NCBI RefSeq assembly: GCF_019468465.1
Contig: NZ_CP080519.1
Span: 7,805,001-7,869,000, forward strand
Direction of reading: 5' to 3'
Length of the DNA: 64,000 bases
Origin: Amycolatopsis sp. DSM 110486
Lineage (GTDB): Bacteria; Actinomycetota; Actinomycetes; Mycobacteriales; Pseudonocardiaceae
Part shown: positions 50,772 to 59,359 of the stretch, one piece after another
How the letters are laid out: every line of letters begins with the position of its first letter
Numbering within the stretch: the stretch's first letter is position 1
The notes under the pieces: model-generated
What the model was told of the DNA's origin: nothing
Databases searched by the model: none
The model's input: the letters and a program-made list of their open reading frames with translations, nothing else
Position numbers and translations under genes: made by a program

Positions 50772-51719
50772 ATGGTGACCCTCACCGACCGACCCACGAT
50801 CGGCTGGATCGGTGCCGGCCGCATGGGTGCGGCGCTCGTGCGCCGGCTGCTCGCGGCCGGCTACGACGTCGCCGTCTACAACCGCACGCGGGCCAAGGCC
50901 GAAGAGCTGGTCGCCGCCGGCGCGACCGTCGCGGAGCGGCCGGTGGACCTCGCCGGGCGGGCCGTGGTGTTCACCATGGTCTCGGCCTCGGCCGACCTGC
51001 AACACGTGACGTCGGGTGAGGGCGGCCTGTTCACGGACCCGGCGAAGGCGCCGAAGGTCGTGATCGACTCCTCCACGGTCTCCGCCGAGGCCTCGGCCGC
51101 CGTGCGCGTGGAGGCGGCCAAGCGCGGCACCGAGCTGCTGGCGGCCCCCGTGAGCGGCAACCCGAAGGTCGTGAGCTCGGGCAAGCTGACGCTCGCCGTC
51201 TCGGGGCCGCGCGCGGTGTTCGACGAGGTGCGCCCGATGCTCGACACCCTTGGCCGCGGCGTGACCTACGTCGGCGAGGACGAGGTGGCGCGGCTGGTGA
51301 AGATCTGCCACAACGTCTTCCTCGGCGTGGTGATCCAGTCGCTGGCCGAGATCACGGTGCTGGCGGAGAAGGGCGGCGTGACGCGCGAGGCGTTCATGAC
51401 CTTCCTCAACGACTCCGTGATGGGCTCGGTCTTCTCCCGCTACAAGACGCCGGCGCTGGTGAACCTGGACTTCACGCCGACGTTCACGATGCCGTTGCTG
51501 CGCAAGGACTTCGACCTCGGCCTCGCCGCGGCCCGCGAGCTGGACGCGCCGATGCCGGTGGCTTCGGCGACCGCGCAGATCGTGGCCGGCGCGATCGGCG
51601 CCGGGCTGGTGGAGCAGGACTTCGCCGTGCTGATCGAGGAGCAGGCGCGCCGGTCCGGCATCACGCTGGTGTCCGAGAACGCCGAGGTCTCCGACGGTCT
51701 GGAGCCCACCGATGTCTGA
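50772..51719 (+). CDS. 6-phosphogluconate / 3-hydroxyisobutyrate dehydrogenase-like enzyme
   Basis: The 315-residue protein is a beta-hydroxyacid dehydrogenase: the NAD(P) motif TIGWIGAGRMGAALVRRLLAAGYDVAVYNRTRAKA (Arg after the second strand favours NADPH), LAAPVSGNPKVVSSGKLTLAVSG as substrate loop, and catalytic Lys in ARLVKICHNVFLGV. It oxidises or reduces a hydroxy-acid such as 3-hydroxyisobutyrate, tartronate or 2-hydroxymethylglutarate. It starts the catabolic operon 50772-54399 with a GGAGGT site and overlaps the M24 gene by 8 nt. Confidence 0.9.
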   Translation: MVTLTDRPTIGWIGAGRMGAALVRRLLAAGYDVAVYNRTRAKAEELVAAGATVAERPVDLAGRAVVFTMVSASADLQHVTSGEGGLFTDPAKAPKVVIDSSTVSAEASAAVRVEAAKRGTELLAAPVSGNPKVVSSGKLTLAVSGPRAVFDEVRPMLDTLGRGVTYVGEDEVARLVKICHNVFLGVVIQSLAEITVLAEKGGVTREAFMTFLNDSVMGSVFSRYKTPALVNLDFTPTFTMPLLRKDFDLGLAAARELDAPMPVASATAQIVAGAIGAGLVEQDFAVLIEEQARRSGITLVSENAEVSDGLEPTDV

Positions 51720-52956
51720 CGGTCGGCCGATTCCGGCGCCGGGCCACAACGCCGTCGACTTCGAGGAGCGCGTGGATTTCGCGCGGCTGCGCGACTACCG
51801 CCTCGCCCGGGCACGGGCCTCGCTCGACGCGGGCGAGTGCGGCGCGTTCCTTCTCTTCGATTTCTACAACATCCGCTACACCACGCAGACGTGGATCGGC
51901 GGCGCGCTCGGTGACAAGATGACCCGCTACGCGCTGCTGACCCGTGACGGCGAGCCGATGCTGTGGGACTTCGGTTCCGCAGCGAAGCACCACCAGCTGT
52001 ACTCGCCGTGGCTCGAGCCGGAGAACTGCCGCGCCGGCATGCTCGGCCTGCGCGGCGCGATCTCGCCCGAGGCGGGCCTGATGCGTGACGCCGTCACGCA
52101 GATCAAGGACCTGCTCACGCAGGCCGGCGTCGCGGATTCGCCGGTGGGCGTGGACATCGTGGAGCCGCCGTTCCTGTTCGAGATGCAGCGCCAAGGCCTC
52201 ACGGTCGTCGACGCGCAGCAGGCGATGCTCGACGCGCGGGAGATCAAGTCGTCCGACGAGATCACGTTGCTCTCGCAGGCCGCGGCGATGGTCGATGGCG
52301 TGTACCAGGACATCGTCGAGGCGCTCAAGCCCGGCGTGCGCGAGAACGAGATCGTCGCGCTGGCCAACAAACGGCTCTACGAAATGGGTTCCGACCAGGT
52401 CGAGGCGATCAACGCGGTGTCGGGGGAGCGGTGCAACCCGCACCCGCACAACTTCTCCGACCGGCTCATCCGGCCTGGCGACCAGGCGTTCTTCGACATC
52501 ATCCAGTCCTACAACGGCTATCGGACGTGTTACTACCGCACGTTCAGCGTCGGCAGTGCCACCGATGTGCAGCGGGGCGCGTACCGGCAGGCGCGCGAGT
52601 GGATGGACGCGGCGATCGAAGCGGTGAAGCCGGGGATCGGGACCGACGACGTCGCCCGGGTCTGGCCCGCCGCGACCGAGTTCGGCTTCGCGAGCGAGAT
52701 GGCCGCGTTCGGCCTGCAGTTCGGCCATGGCCTCGGGCTGGGCCTGCACGAACGGCCGATCATCTCCCGGCTCAACAGCCTCGGCAACCCGGTCGAGATC
52801 CGCCCCGGGATGGTGTTCGCGCTCGAGACCTACTGCCCGGCCACCGACGGGTTCTCCGCCGCGCGCATCGAAGAGGAAGTCGTGGTCACCGAGACCGGCG
52901 TCGAGGTGCTGACGAAGTTCCCGGCGCAGGACCTGTTCGTCGCCAACCCGTACTGA
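51712..52956 (+). CDS. M24-family (creatinase/aminopeptidase P fold) enzyme with altered metal site
   Basis: The 414-residue protein has an N-terminal creatinase-like domain (VDFARLRDYRLARARASL, FLLFDFYNIRYTTQTW) and the pita-bread domain (about 170-405). The metal-site frame is FFDIIQSYNGYRTCYYRTF: Asp262 is kept but the second ligand Asp is Cys273. His339 in FGHGLGLGLHE, Glu372 and the Glu in RIEEEVVV remain. The loss of a bridging Asp suggests a non-peptidase activity, as in creatinase or DMSP lyase DddP, whose N-terminus and C-terminus (VTETGxExLTKxP) resemble it. Likely reaction: hydrolysis or elimination on a small amidine, amide or carboxylate. It is in the same operon as the dehydrogenases. 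Confidence 0.8.
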   Translation: MSDGRPIPAPGHNAVDFEERVDFARLRDYRLARARASLDAGECGAFLLFDFYNIRYTTQTWIGGALGDKMTRYALLTRDGEPMLWDFGSAAKHHQLYSPWLEPENCRAGMLGLRGAISPEAGLMRDAVTQIKDLLTQAGVADSPVGVDIVEPPFLFEMQRQGLTVVDAQQAMLDAREIKSSDEITLLSQAAAMVDGVYQDIVEALKPGVRENEIVALANKRLYEMGSDQVEAINAVSGERCNPHPHNFSDRLIRPGDQAFFDIIQSYNGYRTCYYRTFSVGSATDVQRGAYRQAREWMDAAIEAVKPGIGTDDVARVWPAATEFGFASEMAAFGLQFGHGLGLGLHERPIISRLNSLGNPVEIRPGMVFALETYCPATDGFSAARIEEEVVVTETGVEVLTKFPAQDLFVANPY

Positions 52957-52965
52957 GGAGTCACC

Positions 52966-54399
52966 GTGAAGGTCCCCGAAGAGTTGTTCATCGGCGGTGA
53001 GTGGCGGCCCTCGTCCGACGGGTCCCGCATCACCGTGATCGACCCGGCCACGGCCGAGCCCATCACCACGGTCGCGAACGGCGGCGTCGAGGACGGCTTG
53101 GCCGCCGTCGACGCCGCCGCCGCGGCGCTGCCCGCGTGGGGCGCGACCACGCCCCGGGCCCGGGCCGACGTGCTGCACCGGGCGTTCACTCTGATGCACG
53201 CCCGCGCCGAGGAGCTCGCCGAGCTGATCGTGCGCGAGAACGGCAAGGCGCTGCCCGACGCGCGCGGCGAGGTGAACTACGCCGCCGAGTTCTTCCGGTG
53301 GTACGCCGAGGAAACCGTGCGCGTGGCGGGCACCGTGCAGACCGCACCGGGCGGCGCCAACCGCATCCTGGTGCTGCGGCAGCCGATCGGCGTGAGCGTG
53401 CTGGTGACGCCGTGGAACTTCCCGGCCGCGATGGCCACGCGCAAGATCGCGCCCGCGCTCGGCGCCGGCTGCACCGTGATCCTCAAGCCGGCGTCGGAAA
53501 CCCCGCTCACCGCGCTCGCGATCGCCGCGATCCTCGAAGAGGCCGGCGCACCGGCAGGCACGGTGAACGTGGTGCCGTCCACGCGGTCCGGCAAGGTCGT
53601 CGGGGCGATGGTCCACGACCCGCGCGTGCGGAAGCTGTCGTTCACCGGGTCGACGGAGGTCGGCCGCGCGCTGCTGCACGTGGCTGCGGACACCGTGGTC
53701 AGCACGTCGATGGAGCTGGGTGGCAACGCGCCGTTCCTGGTCTTCGACGACGCCGACCTCGACGCGGCGGTGGACGGCGCCATGGTCGCCAAGATGCGCA
53801 ACGGTGGCCAGGCCTGCACGGCCGCCAACCGGTTCTTCGTGCAGCGCGGCGTGGCCGCCGAGTTCGGCCGGCGGCTGGCCGAACGGATGGGCGCGCTGCG
53901 CGTCGGCCCCGGCACCGACGCCGGGATCGAGCTCGGCCCGCTCGTGAACGAGGCCGCCGTGGACAAGGTGACCGAGCTGGTCGACGGCACGGTCGACGCC
54001 GGCGCCCGCGTGCTGGTCGGCGGGAAACGGCCGGAGGGTACGGGGTTCTACTATCCGGCGACCGTCCTGGCCGACGTCCCGGCGGGCGCGCCCGTGCTCG
54101 CGGAGGAGATCTTCGGCCCGGTGGCGCCGATCGTCACGTTCGACAGCGAGGACGAGGTCGTCCGGCTGGCCAACGACACCGAGCACGGCCTGGTGTCCTA
54201 CGTGTACACCGGCGACCTCGCCCGCGGCCTGCGGCTTTCGGAGGCGCTGGAGTCGGGCATGGTCGGGCTCAACCGTGGTCTGGTCTCCGAGCCGGCCGCC
54301 CCGTTCGGCGGCGTGAAGCAGAGCGGGCTCGGCCGCGAGGGCGGGCACGAAGGGCTGCTGGAATACACCGAGTCCAAGTACGTCGCCGTCTCTTGGTGA
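52966..54399 (+). CDS. NAD(P)-dependent aldehyde dehydrogenase (succinate-semialdehyde dehydrogenase-like)
   Basis: The 477-residue enzyme starts at a GTG with GAGGAG upstream. ALDH motifs: TPWNFPAAMATRKIAPALGAGCTVILKPASETPLTALA, KLSFTGSTEVGRAL, general base Glu in MELGGNAPFLVF, nucleophile Cys in GGQACTAANRFFVQ and EEIFGPVAPI. The wording SGLGREGGHEGLLEYTESKYVAVSW at the end and the order of motifs fit GabD-like succinate-semialdehyde dehydrogenases. It probably turns a semialdehyde from the cluster into a dicarboxylate. Last gene of its operon. Confidence 0.9.
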   Translation: MKVPEELFIGGEWRPSSDGSRITVIDPATAEPITTVANGGVEDGLAAVDAAAAALPAWGATTPRARADVLHRAFTLMHARAEELAELIVRENGKALPDARGEVNYAAEFFRWYAEETVRVAGTVQTAPGGANRILVLRQPIGVSVLVTPWNFPAAMATRKIAPALGAGCTVILKPASETPLTALAIAAILEEAGAPAGTVNVVPSTRSGKVVGAMVHDPRVRKLSFTGSTEVGRALLHVAADTVVSTSMELGGNAPFLVFDDADLDAAVDGAMVAKMRNGGQACTAANRFFVQRGVAAEFGRRLAERMGALRVGPGTDAGIELGPLVNEAAVDKVTELVDGTVDAGARVLVGGKRPEGTGFYYPATVLADVPAGAPVLAEEIFGPVAPIVTFDSEDEVVRLANDTEHGLVSYVYTGDLARGLRLSEALESGMVGLNRGLVSEPAAPFGGVKQSGLGREGGHEGLLEYTESKYVAVSW

Positions 54400-54412
54400 C
54401 GTCCGGTCACTC

Positions 54413-54418
54413 TATGCT
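54413..54418 (+). promoter_or_regulatory. Putative -10 box of leaderless lacI-type gene
   Basis: TATGCT ends 6 nt before the ATG of the LacI gene, and no ribosome site is visible there; transcription would start at or next to the ATG, giving a leaderless mRNA. A GTGAC-N5-GTCAC repeat at 54396-54410 lies just upstream and could be the autoregulatory site. Confidence 0.5.
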
Positions 54419-54424
54419 GGCACG

Positions 54425-55432
54425 ATGAACAGGCCGCCGACGATCAAGGACGTCGCCGAGCGGGCGGGGGTGCACGCCGCGACCGCGAGCCGGGCGCTCA
54501 ACCCCGCCACGCGCGGGATGGTCAACGCGCGGACGGCGAACCGGGTCGCCGAGGCCGCCCGGGCCCTGGGCTACGCGCCCAACTCCGCCGCGCGCAGCCT
54601 GCGCACCCGCACGTCGTCGGTCGCCGGGGTCATCATCCCGGACCTGCGCAACCCGGTGTTCCCGCCGATCGTCCGCGGTATCGAGGACGGTCTGCGGGAC
54701 GCCGGGTACATGGCGCTCGTCGGCAACACCGACGGCGACCCGGACCGCGAACGCGAATTGGTCACCGCCATGCGCGGCCGCCAGATCGACGGGTTCATCC
54801 TGGCCACCAGCCGCCGCTCCGACGAGCTGGAGTCCTCGGTGCCCACGGTGCTGGTCAACCGCCGCACCGACAACGGCGGCATCCCTTCGGTCACGGCCGA
54901 CAACGCCGCGGGCATCCACCTGCTCGTGCGTCACCTCGCCGGCCTCGGCCACACGCGCATCGGCCACGTCGCCGGCCCGCGCGACCTGTCCACGGGCTGG
55001 GAGCGTTACCGCGGCTACCTCGACGCGACCACGTCCGCCGGCCTCGCCGCCGCCGCCGAGGCGGTCGAGTTCGCCGACGCGTTCACCGAAACCGCGGGCC
55101 ACGCCGCGACCCTGCGCCTGCTCGCCGCGCACCCCTCGCTGACGGCAGTGCTGGCCGGCAACGACCTCATCGCCCTCGGCTGCTACTCCGCCCTCGACGA
55201 GCTCGGCCGCACCGTCCCCGGCGACGTGTCGGTGACGGGCTTCAACGACATGCCGTTCGTCGACCGCCAGCGCCCGTCGCTGACCACCGTGCGCATCCCG
55301 CACTACGACATCGGCCGCGAAGCCGCCCGCTTGCTGCTGGAACACATCGCTTCTCCGACGGCACCGGCCAAACGCGTGGTGCTGCCGGTCGAATTGGTCC
55401 GCCGTGACTCGACGGCCGCGGCGAAGAGCTGA
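54425..55432 (+). CDS. LacI-family transcriptional regulator
   Basis: The 335-residue protein has the LacI HTH (TIKDVAERAGVHAATASRALNPATRG) and hinge helix region (ARALGYAPNSAARSLRTRTSS), then the sugar-binding-like core (VAGVIIPDLRNPVFPPIVRGIEDGLRD, TVLVNRRTDNGGIPSVTADNAAGIHLLVRHLAGLGHTRIGHVAG, TGFNDMPFVDRQRPSLTTVRIP). The hinge contains a PNSAA rather than the classic PNxxAR form. It sits inside the catabolic cluster and is the natural binder of the TGCAAACGATTGCA-like sites. Its effector is probably a cluster substrate or intermediate. No GntR-type alternative is needed. Confidence 0.92.
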   Translation: MNRPPTIKDVAERAGVHAATASRALNPATRGMVNARTANRVAEAARALGYAPNSAARSLRTRTSSVAGVIIPDLRNPVFPPIVRGIEDGLRDAGYMALVGNTDGDPDRERELVTAMRGRQIDGFILATSRRSDELESSVPTVLVNRRTDNGGIPSVTADNAAGIHLLVRHLAGLGHTRIGHVAGPRDLSTGWERYRGYLDATTSAGLAAAAEAVEFADAFTETAGHAATLRLLAAHPSLTAVLAGNDLIALGCYSALDELGRTVPGDVSVTGFNDMPFVDRQRPSLTTVRIPHYDIGREAARLLLEHIASPTAPAKRVVLPVELVRRDSTAAAKS

Positions 55433-55492
55433 CGCCCGCTTCGGCTGCGGCGCAACGAAAGCCCGGTAGCGCCGGGAGTTCGGCACCGAAGG

Positions 55493-55951
55493 TCAGACTT
55501 CGAGTTCGATCCGGCCGACCACCTCGCCCTCGTGCACCTGGCCGGTCGGCCGGAAGCCCAGCCGACGGTAGAAGGGCTCGGGGCTGTGCTCGCCGGGCCG
55601 CCAGAGCACCGTTGCCGCCTCGGCCCCGCGCCGCCGGGCCTCTTCCAGCAGTGCCTCGACGGCGAAGCGTCCGTAACCCTTGCCTTGCTGTCCGGCGGCG
55701 ACGTTCAACCGCCAGATCCCGCAACGGAAGTACGCGATCGGGCAGCCGGGGTCGAAGGCGCCCATCACGAAGCCGACGAGTTCGTCCCCGGCGTAGACCA
55801 CCCTCGGCCACGCGACGTCGGGCTGGACGTAGGCCTCCGCGAGAGAGTGGGCGACGGGTGCGACGTAGTCGCGTTGGTGCGGTGCCACGGCCAGCCGGCA
55901 GGCGGCGGCGACGTTGTCGGCCGTGATTTCGGCCAGGCACGGTGTCTCCAT
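55493..55951 (-). CDS. GNAT-family N-acetyltransferase
   Basis: The 152-residue protein starts METPCLAEITADNV. The acetyl-CoA loop is QQGKGYGRFAVEALLEEARRRGA (Q/RxxGxG/A type), with a preceding strand WRLNVAAG and the final YRRLGFRPTGQVHEGEVVGRIEL. Substrate is unknown; the short length fits small-molecule or peptide acetyltransferases. It is convergent with lacI and lies beyond the terminator of the amidohydrolase. Confidence 0.88.
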   Translation of the reverse strand: METPCLAEITADNVAAACRLAVAPHQRDYVAPVAHSLAEAYVQPDVAWPRVVYAGDELVGFVMGAFDPGCPIAYFRCGIWRLNVAAGQQGKGYGRFAVEALLEEARRRGAEAATVLWRPGEHSPEPFYRRLGFRPTGQVHEGEVVGRIELEV

Positions 55952-56065
55952 GCGAGGAACCTAGTCCGGGGGTACGACATTTTCGGGTGTCCCGGCGGCA
56001 GCGAGGTCGTTCTCGACCGTCGACTCTCTCAGCCGTCGGCGATCTTGCCGCGGGGTGTGGTCTGA

Positions 56066-56127
56066 CCGCAGCCGAAATCGCGGCCTCGCAACGGAAAACT
56101 GTGGCGAGGCCGGGATTTCGGCTGCGG
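56066..56127 (-). terminator. Long terminator hairpin of the amidohydrolase gene
   Basis: A 14-bp outer stem (56066-56079 with 56114-56127) continues after one G-G mismatch into a 9-bp inner stem (56081-56089 with 56104-56112) around a 14-nt loop. The right arm ends one base from the stop codon of the amidohydrolase, so it may also stabilise the 3' end of the mRNA. Confidence 0.85.
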
Positions 56128-56128
56128 C

Positions 56129-57493
56129 TCAGTCTTCCGGCAGCAACCCCGCCCGCCGCCCCAACGCACGGGCCCGGTCACCGGCCCGGCGCATCAGATC
56201 CGTGACGTGCAGCTCGTCGACCCGGGTGAACCGGCCGTTGTCCAGCAACTGCTCGCCGTTCACGAAGACGTGCTTCGCGTCCGTCCCGCGCGCCGCGTGG
56301 ACGAAGGTCGCCAGCGGGCGGTGCACCGGGCCCGCGTGCAGGGTGTCGAGGTCGAAGACCGCGATGTCCGCCGCGTAGCCCGGCCGCAAAGAGCCGAGGT
56401 AGTTGCCGGCGCGGACGGCGTGCGCGCTGTCCTCGGTGGCCATCGTCACGAGCTTGCCGAGGTCGATCGAGCCGGGGTGTTCGTGGAGCTGGTTCTGCAG
56501 CAGGCGCGTCCACTTGATCTGCTCGACCATGTCGTTGGTGAGGTCGACCATGGGGCCGTCGGTGCCGAGGGCGACGCGGATGTCGTTGTCCAGCATGCGT
56601 TTCACCGGCGTGATGCCGGCGCCGCGGGCGGCTTCGGAGCTCGCGGTGTGCGCGACGGTGCTGTGCGAGGCCGCGATGAGGTCGAGGTCGTTGCCGCGCG
56701 GGTGGATGGTGTGCGCGAGGATCCAGCGGTCGTCGAGAACGCCGAGGCGGTGCAGGAACTGCACGTCGGTGCGGCCGGTTTCCAGCACCCACTTGAGGTA
56801 ACCCTCGTCGCGCGACATGGTGCCGCCGGCGATGTGCGAGGTGACGAACGTGTCCTTCTCCACGGCGAGCTCGTGGCCGCCGAGCACCATCTCCTCGGAG
56901 CTCGTGCCGAGCGCGACCCAGTGGGCCGTCGCCTCGAGCACGAAGCCGACGCGGATCCGGCCCTCGGCGGCGCCGTCCCACTTCTCGAAGGATTCGCGCG
57001 CGCCGGCGTAGTCGTTGCGCGCGTCGTGCGGGCGGATGACCTTCGCGAAGAACTGGCGGACCCCGGCGTCGGCCACCGGGCCCAGGATCGCCTCCTCGTC
57101 GGCGATCCTCGTCTCGTTCACCAGGTGGTTGACGGAGCTGGTGGTCCCGCCGCGGAGCATGTCGAGCGCGGCGAGCTCGCCGGCGACGCGCAGGTCGTCC
57201 ACGTCGAGGTTGTCCTTGAGCGGCACGAGGCAGCCGGTGATCCACTGCTCCAGCAGCACGTCGCAGCCGAGCCCCTTGCCGTAGAGGTACCAGTCGTGCT
57301 GGTGGGCGTTGACCAGCCCCGGCAGCACGATCGAGCCCGTCGTGTCCACGACGCGGTCCACGCCGTCACGGCTCACCGACCTCACCGGGCCGAGCTCGGC
57401 GATGGTCGTCCCGTCGATCAGGAGGTCTCCTCCGCCGAGAAGTTCCGGACGACCCGGCGCGACCACCGCGCCTCCGCTGAGCAAAGTCCTCAT
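56129..57493 (-). CDS. TRZ/ATZ-type amidohydrolase
   Basis: The 454-residue protein starts MRTLLSGGAVVAPGRPELLGG at an ATG with AGGAGGCAG upstream; an earlier in-frame ATG is less likely. It has the metal-dependent hydrolase signature LPGLVNAHQHDWYLYGKG (His64, His66), SHIAGGTMS, LAHTIHPRG, and GTDGPMVDLTNDM with the catalytic Asp, plus the C-terminal beta-sandwich LRPGYAADIAVFDL. This group contains deaminases and ring-opening amidases of nitrogen heterocycles (chlorohydrolases, cytosine/guanine deaminases). The sequence SSVNHLVNETRIAD is unusual. It is divergent from the ALDH at 57657 with LacI-type sites between, so it belongs to the same regulon. Substrate is unknown. Confidence 0.9.
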   Translation of the reverse strand: MRTLLSGGAVVAPGRPELLGGGDLLIDGTTIAELGPVRSVSRDGVDRVVDTTGSIVLPGLVNAHQHDWYLYGKGLGCDVLLEQWITGCLVPLKDNLDVDDLRVAGELAALDMLRGGTTSSVNHLVNETRIADEEAILGPVADAGVRQFFAKVIRPHDARNDYAGARESFEKWDGAAEGRIRVGFVLEATAHWVALGTSSEEMVLGGHELAVEKDTFVTSHIAGGTMSRDEGYLKWVLETGRTDVQFLHRLGVLDDRWILAHTIHPRGNDLDLIAASHSTVAHTASSEAARGAGITPVKRMLDNDIRVALGTDGPMVDLTNDMVEQIKWTRLLQNQLHEHPGSIDLGKLVTMATEDSAHAVRAGNYLGSLRPGYAADIAVFDLDTLHAGPVHRPLATFVHAARGTDAKHVFVNGEQLLDNGRFTRVDELHVTDLMRRAGDRARALGRRAGLLPED

Positions 57494-57553
57494 CCGACTG
57501 CCTCCTGTCGAACTGTGCCTCGTCGCAAGACCTGCAAGAGCGGCGCACTTGGC

Positions 57554-57567
57554 CGCAAACGATTGCA
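57554..57567. promoter_or_regulatory. LacI-type operator 4
   Basis: CGCAAACGATTGCA, one base different from the site at 50737, lies 61 nt before the amidohydrolase start and 90 nt before the divergent ALDH start. Confidence 0.78.
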
Positions 57568-57620
57568 TTATCGTAAGAGCTGAGTAATCTGTGGTCAATG
57601 GCGGCTTCGGCTGCGATCAA

Positions 57621-57634
57621 CCGCAATCGTTCAC
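57621..57634. promoter_or_regulatory. LacI-type operator 5
   Basis: CCGCAATCGTTCAC, whose reverse complement GTGAACGATTGCGG contains the AACGATTGC core, lies 23 nt before the ALDH ATG. The site is weaker than 57554 but placed to block translation-proximal transcription. Confidence 0.6.
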
Positions 57635-57656
57635 AGTCCACCGAAGGGATCTCACG

Positions 57657-59180
57657 ATGTCCGACGCCCTGGAACCCGTCCTTCCGGCCGACGGCCGTGG
57701 TCCGCTGCCGCGCGCCCGCTGGGGCTCGTTCATCGGCGGCAGCTGGGTGACGCCCGAAGACGCGCCGGCCTTCGCCGTTCTCGAGCCGGCCACCGGTGGC
57801 CGGCTGGCCGACGTGGTGGAAGCGAGCGACGACGTCGTCGACCAGGCCGTCCGCGACGCGCGCCGGGCGTACGAGGGGGAGTGGGGCCGCCTCACGCCGC
57901 GCGAGCGCAGCGGGCTGCTGCGCAAGGTCGCGGCCCTGATCCGGGAGCACGCCGAGGAGCTCGGCGAACTGGAGGCCCGCGAGGTCGGCAAGCCCCGCCG
58001 CGACGCGCTGCGGTTCGACGTGTCGTTCAGCTCGGCCGGGTTCGACTACTTCGGCGGCCTCGCCGACACGCTGCACGGCGACGTGCTCGACCAGGGCCCG
58101 ATCGAGGCGCGCGTGCACTACGAGCCCTACGGCGTCGTGGCCGCGATCCTGCCGTTCAACTGGCCGCCGCTGCACTTCACGAAGAAGACGGCGCCGGCAC
58201 TGGCCGCGGGCAACACCGTGGTCATCAAGCCGGGGGAGCAGGCGCCGCTGGCCGTGCTGCGGCTGGTGGAGATCGTCAACCAGGTCCTGCCGCCGGGTGT
58301 CGTGAACGCCGTGTCGGGCATGTCCGCGGGCCCCGCGCTGGCCGGGCACGGAGGCGTCGAGCGGATCACCTTCACGGGCGCGACCAAGACCGGCCAGGCC
58401 GTGCTGCGCACCGCTGCCGAGAACCTCACCTTCGCCACGATGGAGCTCGGCGGCAAGAACGCCCTGATCGTGCTCGACGACGCCGACCTGCAGGTGGCCG
58501 TCGACGTCGCGATCGAGGGCATGTTCTACAACCAGGGCGAGGCCTGCACGTCCACCGCGCGGATCCTCGTGCACCGGTCGCTGCACGACGAGTTCGTGGA
58601 GCGCTTCGTGGCGGCTACCGCGAAGCTGCAGGTCGGCGACGGGCTCGACGCGGCCACCGACATCGGCGCGATGGTGGACGCGCGCCAGCAGCAGAAGGTG
58701 CTCGCCTACGTCGACACCGCCGTGGCCGAGGGTGCGAAGATCGCGTACCAGGGTGAAACTCCGGTCGACGCGCGCCTGGCCGGCGGCTTCTGGGTCCCGC
58801 CGACCGTGCTCACGGGCGTGCAGCCGGACCACACGGTGGCGCAGGAGGAGATCTTCGGCCCAGTCGCGTCGATTTTGGTCTACGACACTGACGAAGAGGC
58901 CGTGCGCATCGCCAACGGCACCGCGTACGGGCTCACGGCCGCGCTCATCACGCGCGATCACTTCCGTGCCTCGAACCTCGCGCGCGACCTGCAGGCCGGC
59001 ATGGTCTTCGTGAACAACTACGTCCGCCGCTCCTTCCTCGGCTCGCCGTTCGGCGGCGTGAAGGGAAGCGGTTTCGGCCGGGAGAACGCGGCCGAGACAC
59101 TGCACGAGTTCGTGCGGGCCAAGAACGTCCGGTTCCCGTCGGGCCGCGGGCCGATCCCCGTGTGGCCGCCGGTCGACTGA
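57657..59180 (+). CDS. Aldehyde dehydrogenase
   Basis: The 507-residue enzyme starts MSDALEPVLPADGRG, with GAAGGGA upstream. Motifs: PFNWPPLHFTKKTAPALAAGNTVVIKPGEQAPLAVLRLV, RITFTGATKTGQAVL, Glu in MELGGKNALIVLDDADLQVAVDVAIEGMFYNQGEACTSTARI with nucleophile Cys in GEACTST, and QEEIFGPVASILVYD. It resembles broad-range or aryl aldehyde dehydrogenases rather than GabD. A second, distinct ALDH of the cluster (see 52966). It is LacI-operator controlled and probably acts on an aldehyde released downstream of the amidohydrolase. Confidence 0.9.
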   Translation: MSDALEPVLPADGRGPLPRARWGSFIGGSWVTPEDAPAFAVLEPATGGRLADVVEASDDVVDQAVRDARRAYEGEWGRLTPRERSGLLRKVAALIREHAEELGELEAREVGKPRRDALRFDVSFSSAGFDYFGGLADTLHGDVLDQGPIEARVHYEPYGVVAAILPFNWPPLHFTKKTAPALAAGNTVVIKPGEQAPLAVLRLVEIVNQVLPPGVVNAVSGMSAGPALAGHGGVERITFTGATKTGQAVLRTAAENLTFATMELGGKNALIVLDDADLQVAVDVAIEGMFYNQGEACTSTARILVHRSLHDEFVERFVAATAKLQVGDGLDAATDIGAMVDARQQQKVLAYVDTAVAEGAKIAYQGETPVDARLAGGFWVPPTVLTGVQPDHTVAQEEIFGPVASILVYDTDEEAVRIANGTAYGLTAALITRDHFRASNLARDLQAGMVFVNNYVRRSFLGSPFGGVKGSGFGRENAAETLHEFVRAKNVRFPSGRGPIPVWPPVD

Positions 59181-59267
59181 CGCCGATCGGCTCCGAGCGT
59201 AACCGCCGGACGTGATCGACAGGGAGGTTCGGTGCCCTCATCCGCGCCGGATCTCCCTGATCCGATT

Positions 59268-59292
59268 CCGGCGGAAATCGACTCTCCGCCGG
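59268..59292 (+). terminator. Weak terminator after the aldehyde dehydrogenase
   Basis: A 7-bp stem (CCGGCGG at 59268-59274 with CCGCCGG at 59286-59292) and an 11-nt loop lie 87 nt beyond the ALDH stop, before the next gene's promoter. Confidence 0.45.
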
Positions 59293-59359
59293 ATGGCGGC
59301 GTGGGCCGGATCTCGGCAGGATCATTGACGGTAATGTCTATTGACTTCGGGGGAGCGCC

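Noticed and set aside
55455..55490. Terminator between lacI and the GNAT gene
   Set aside because: The CCCGG-N5-CCGGG stem is only 5 bp; too weak to list as a terminator.
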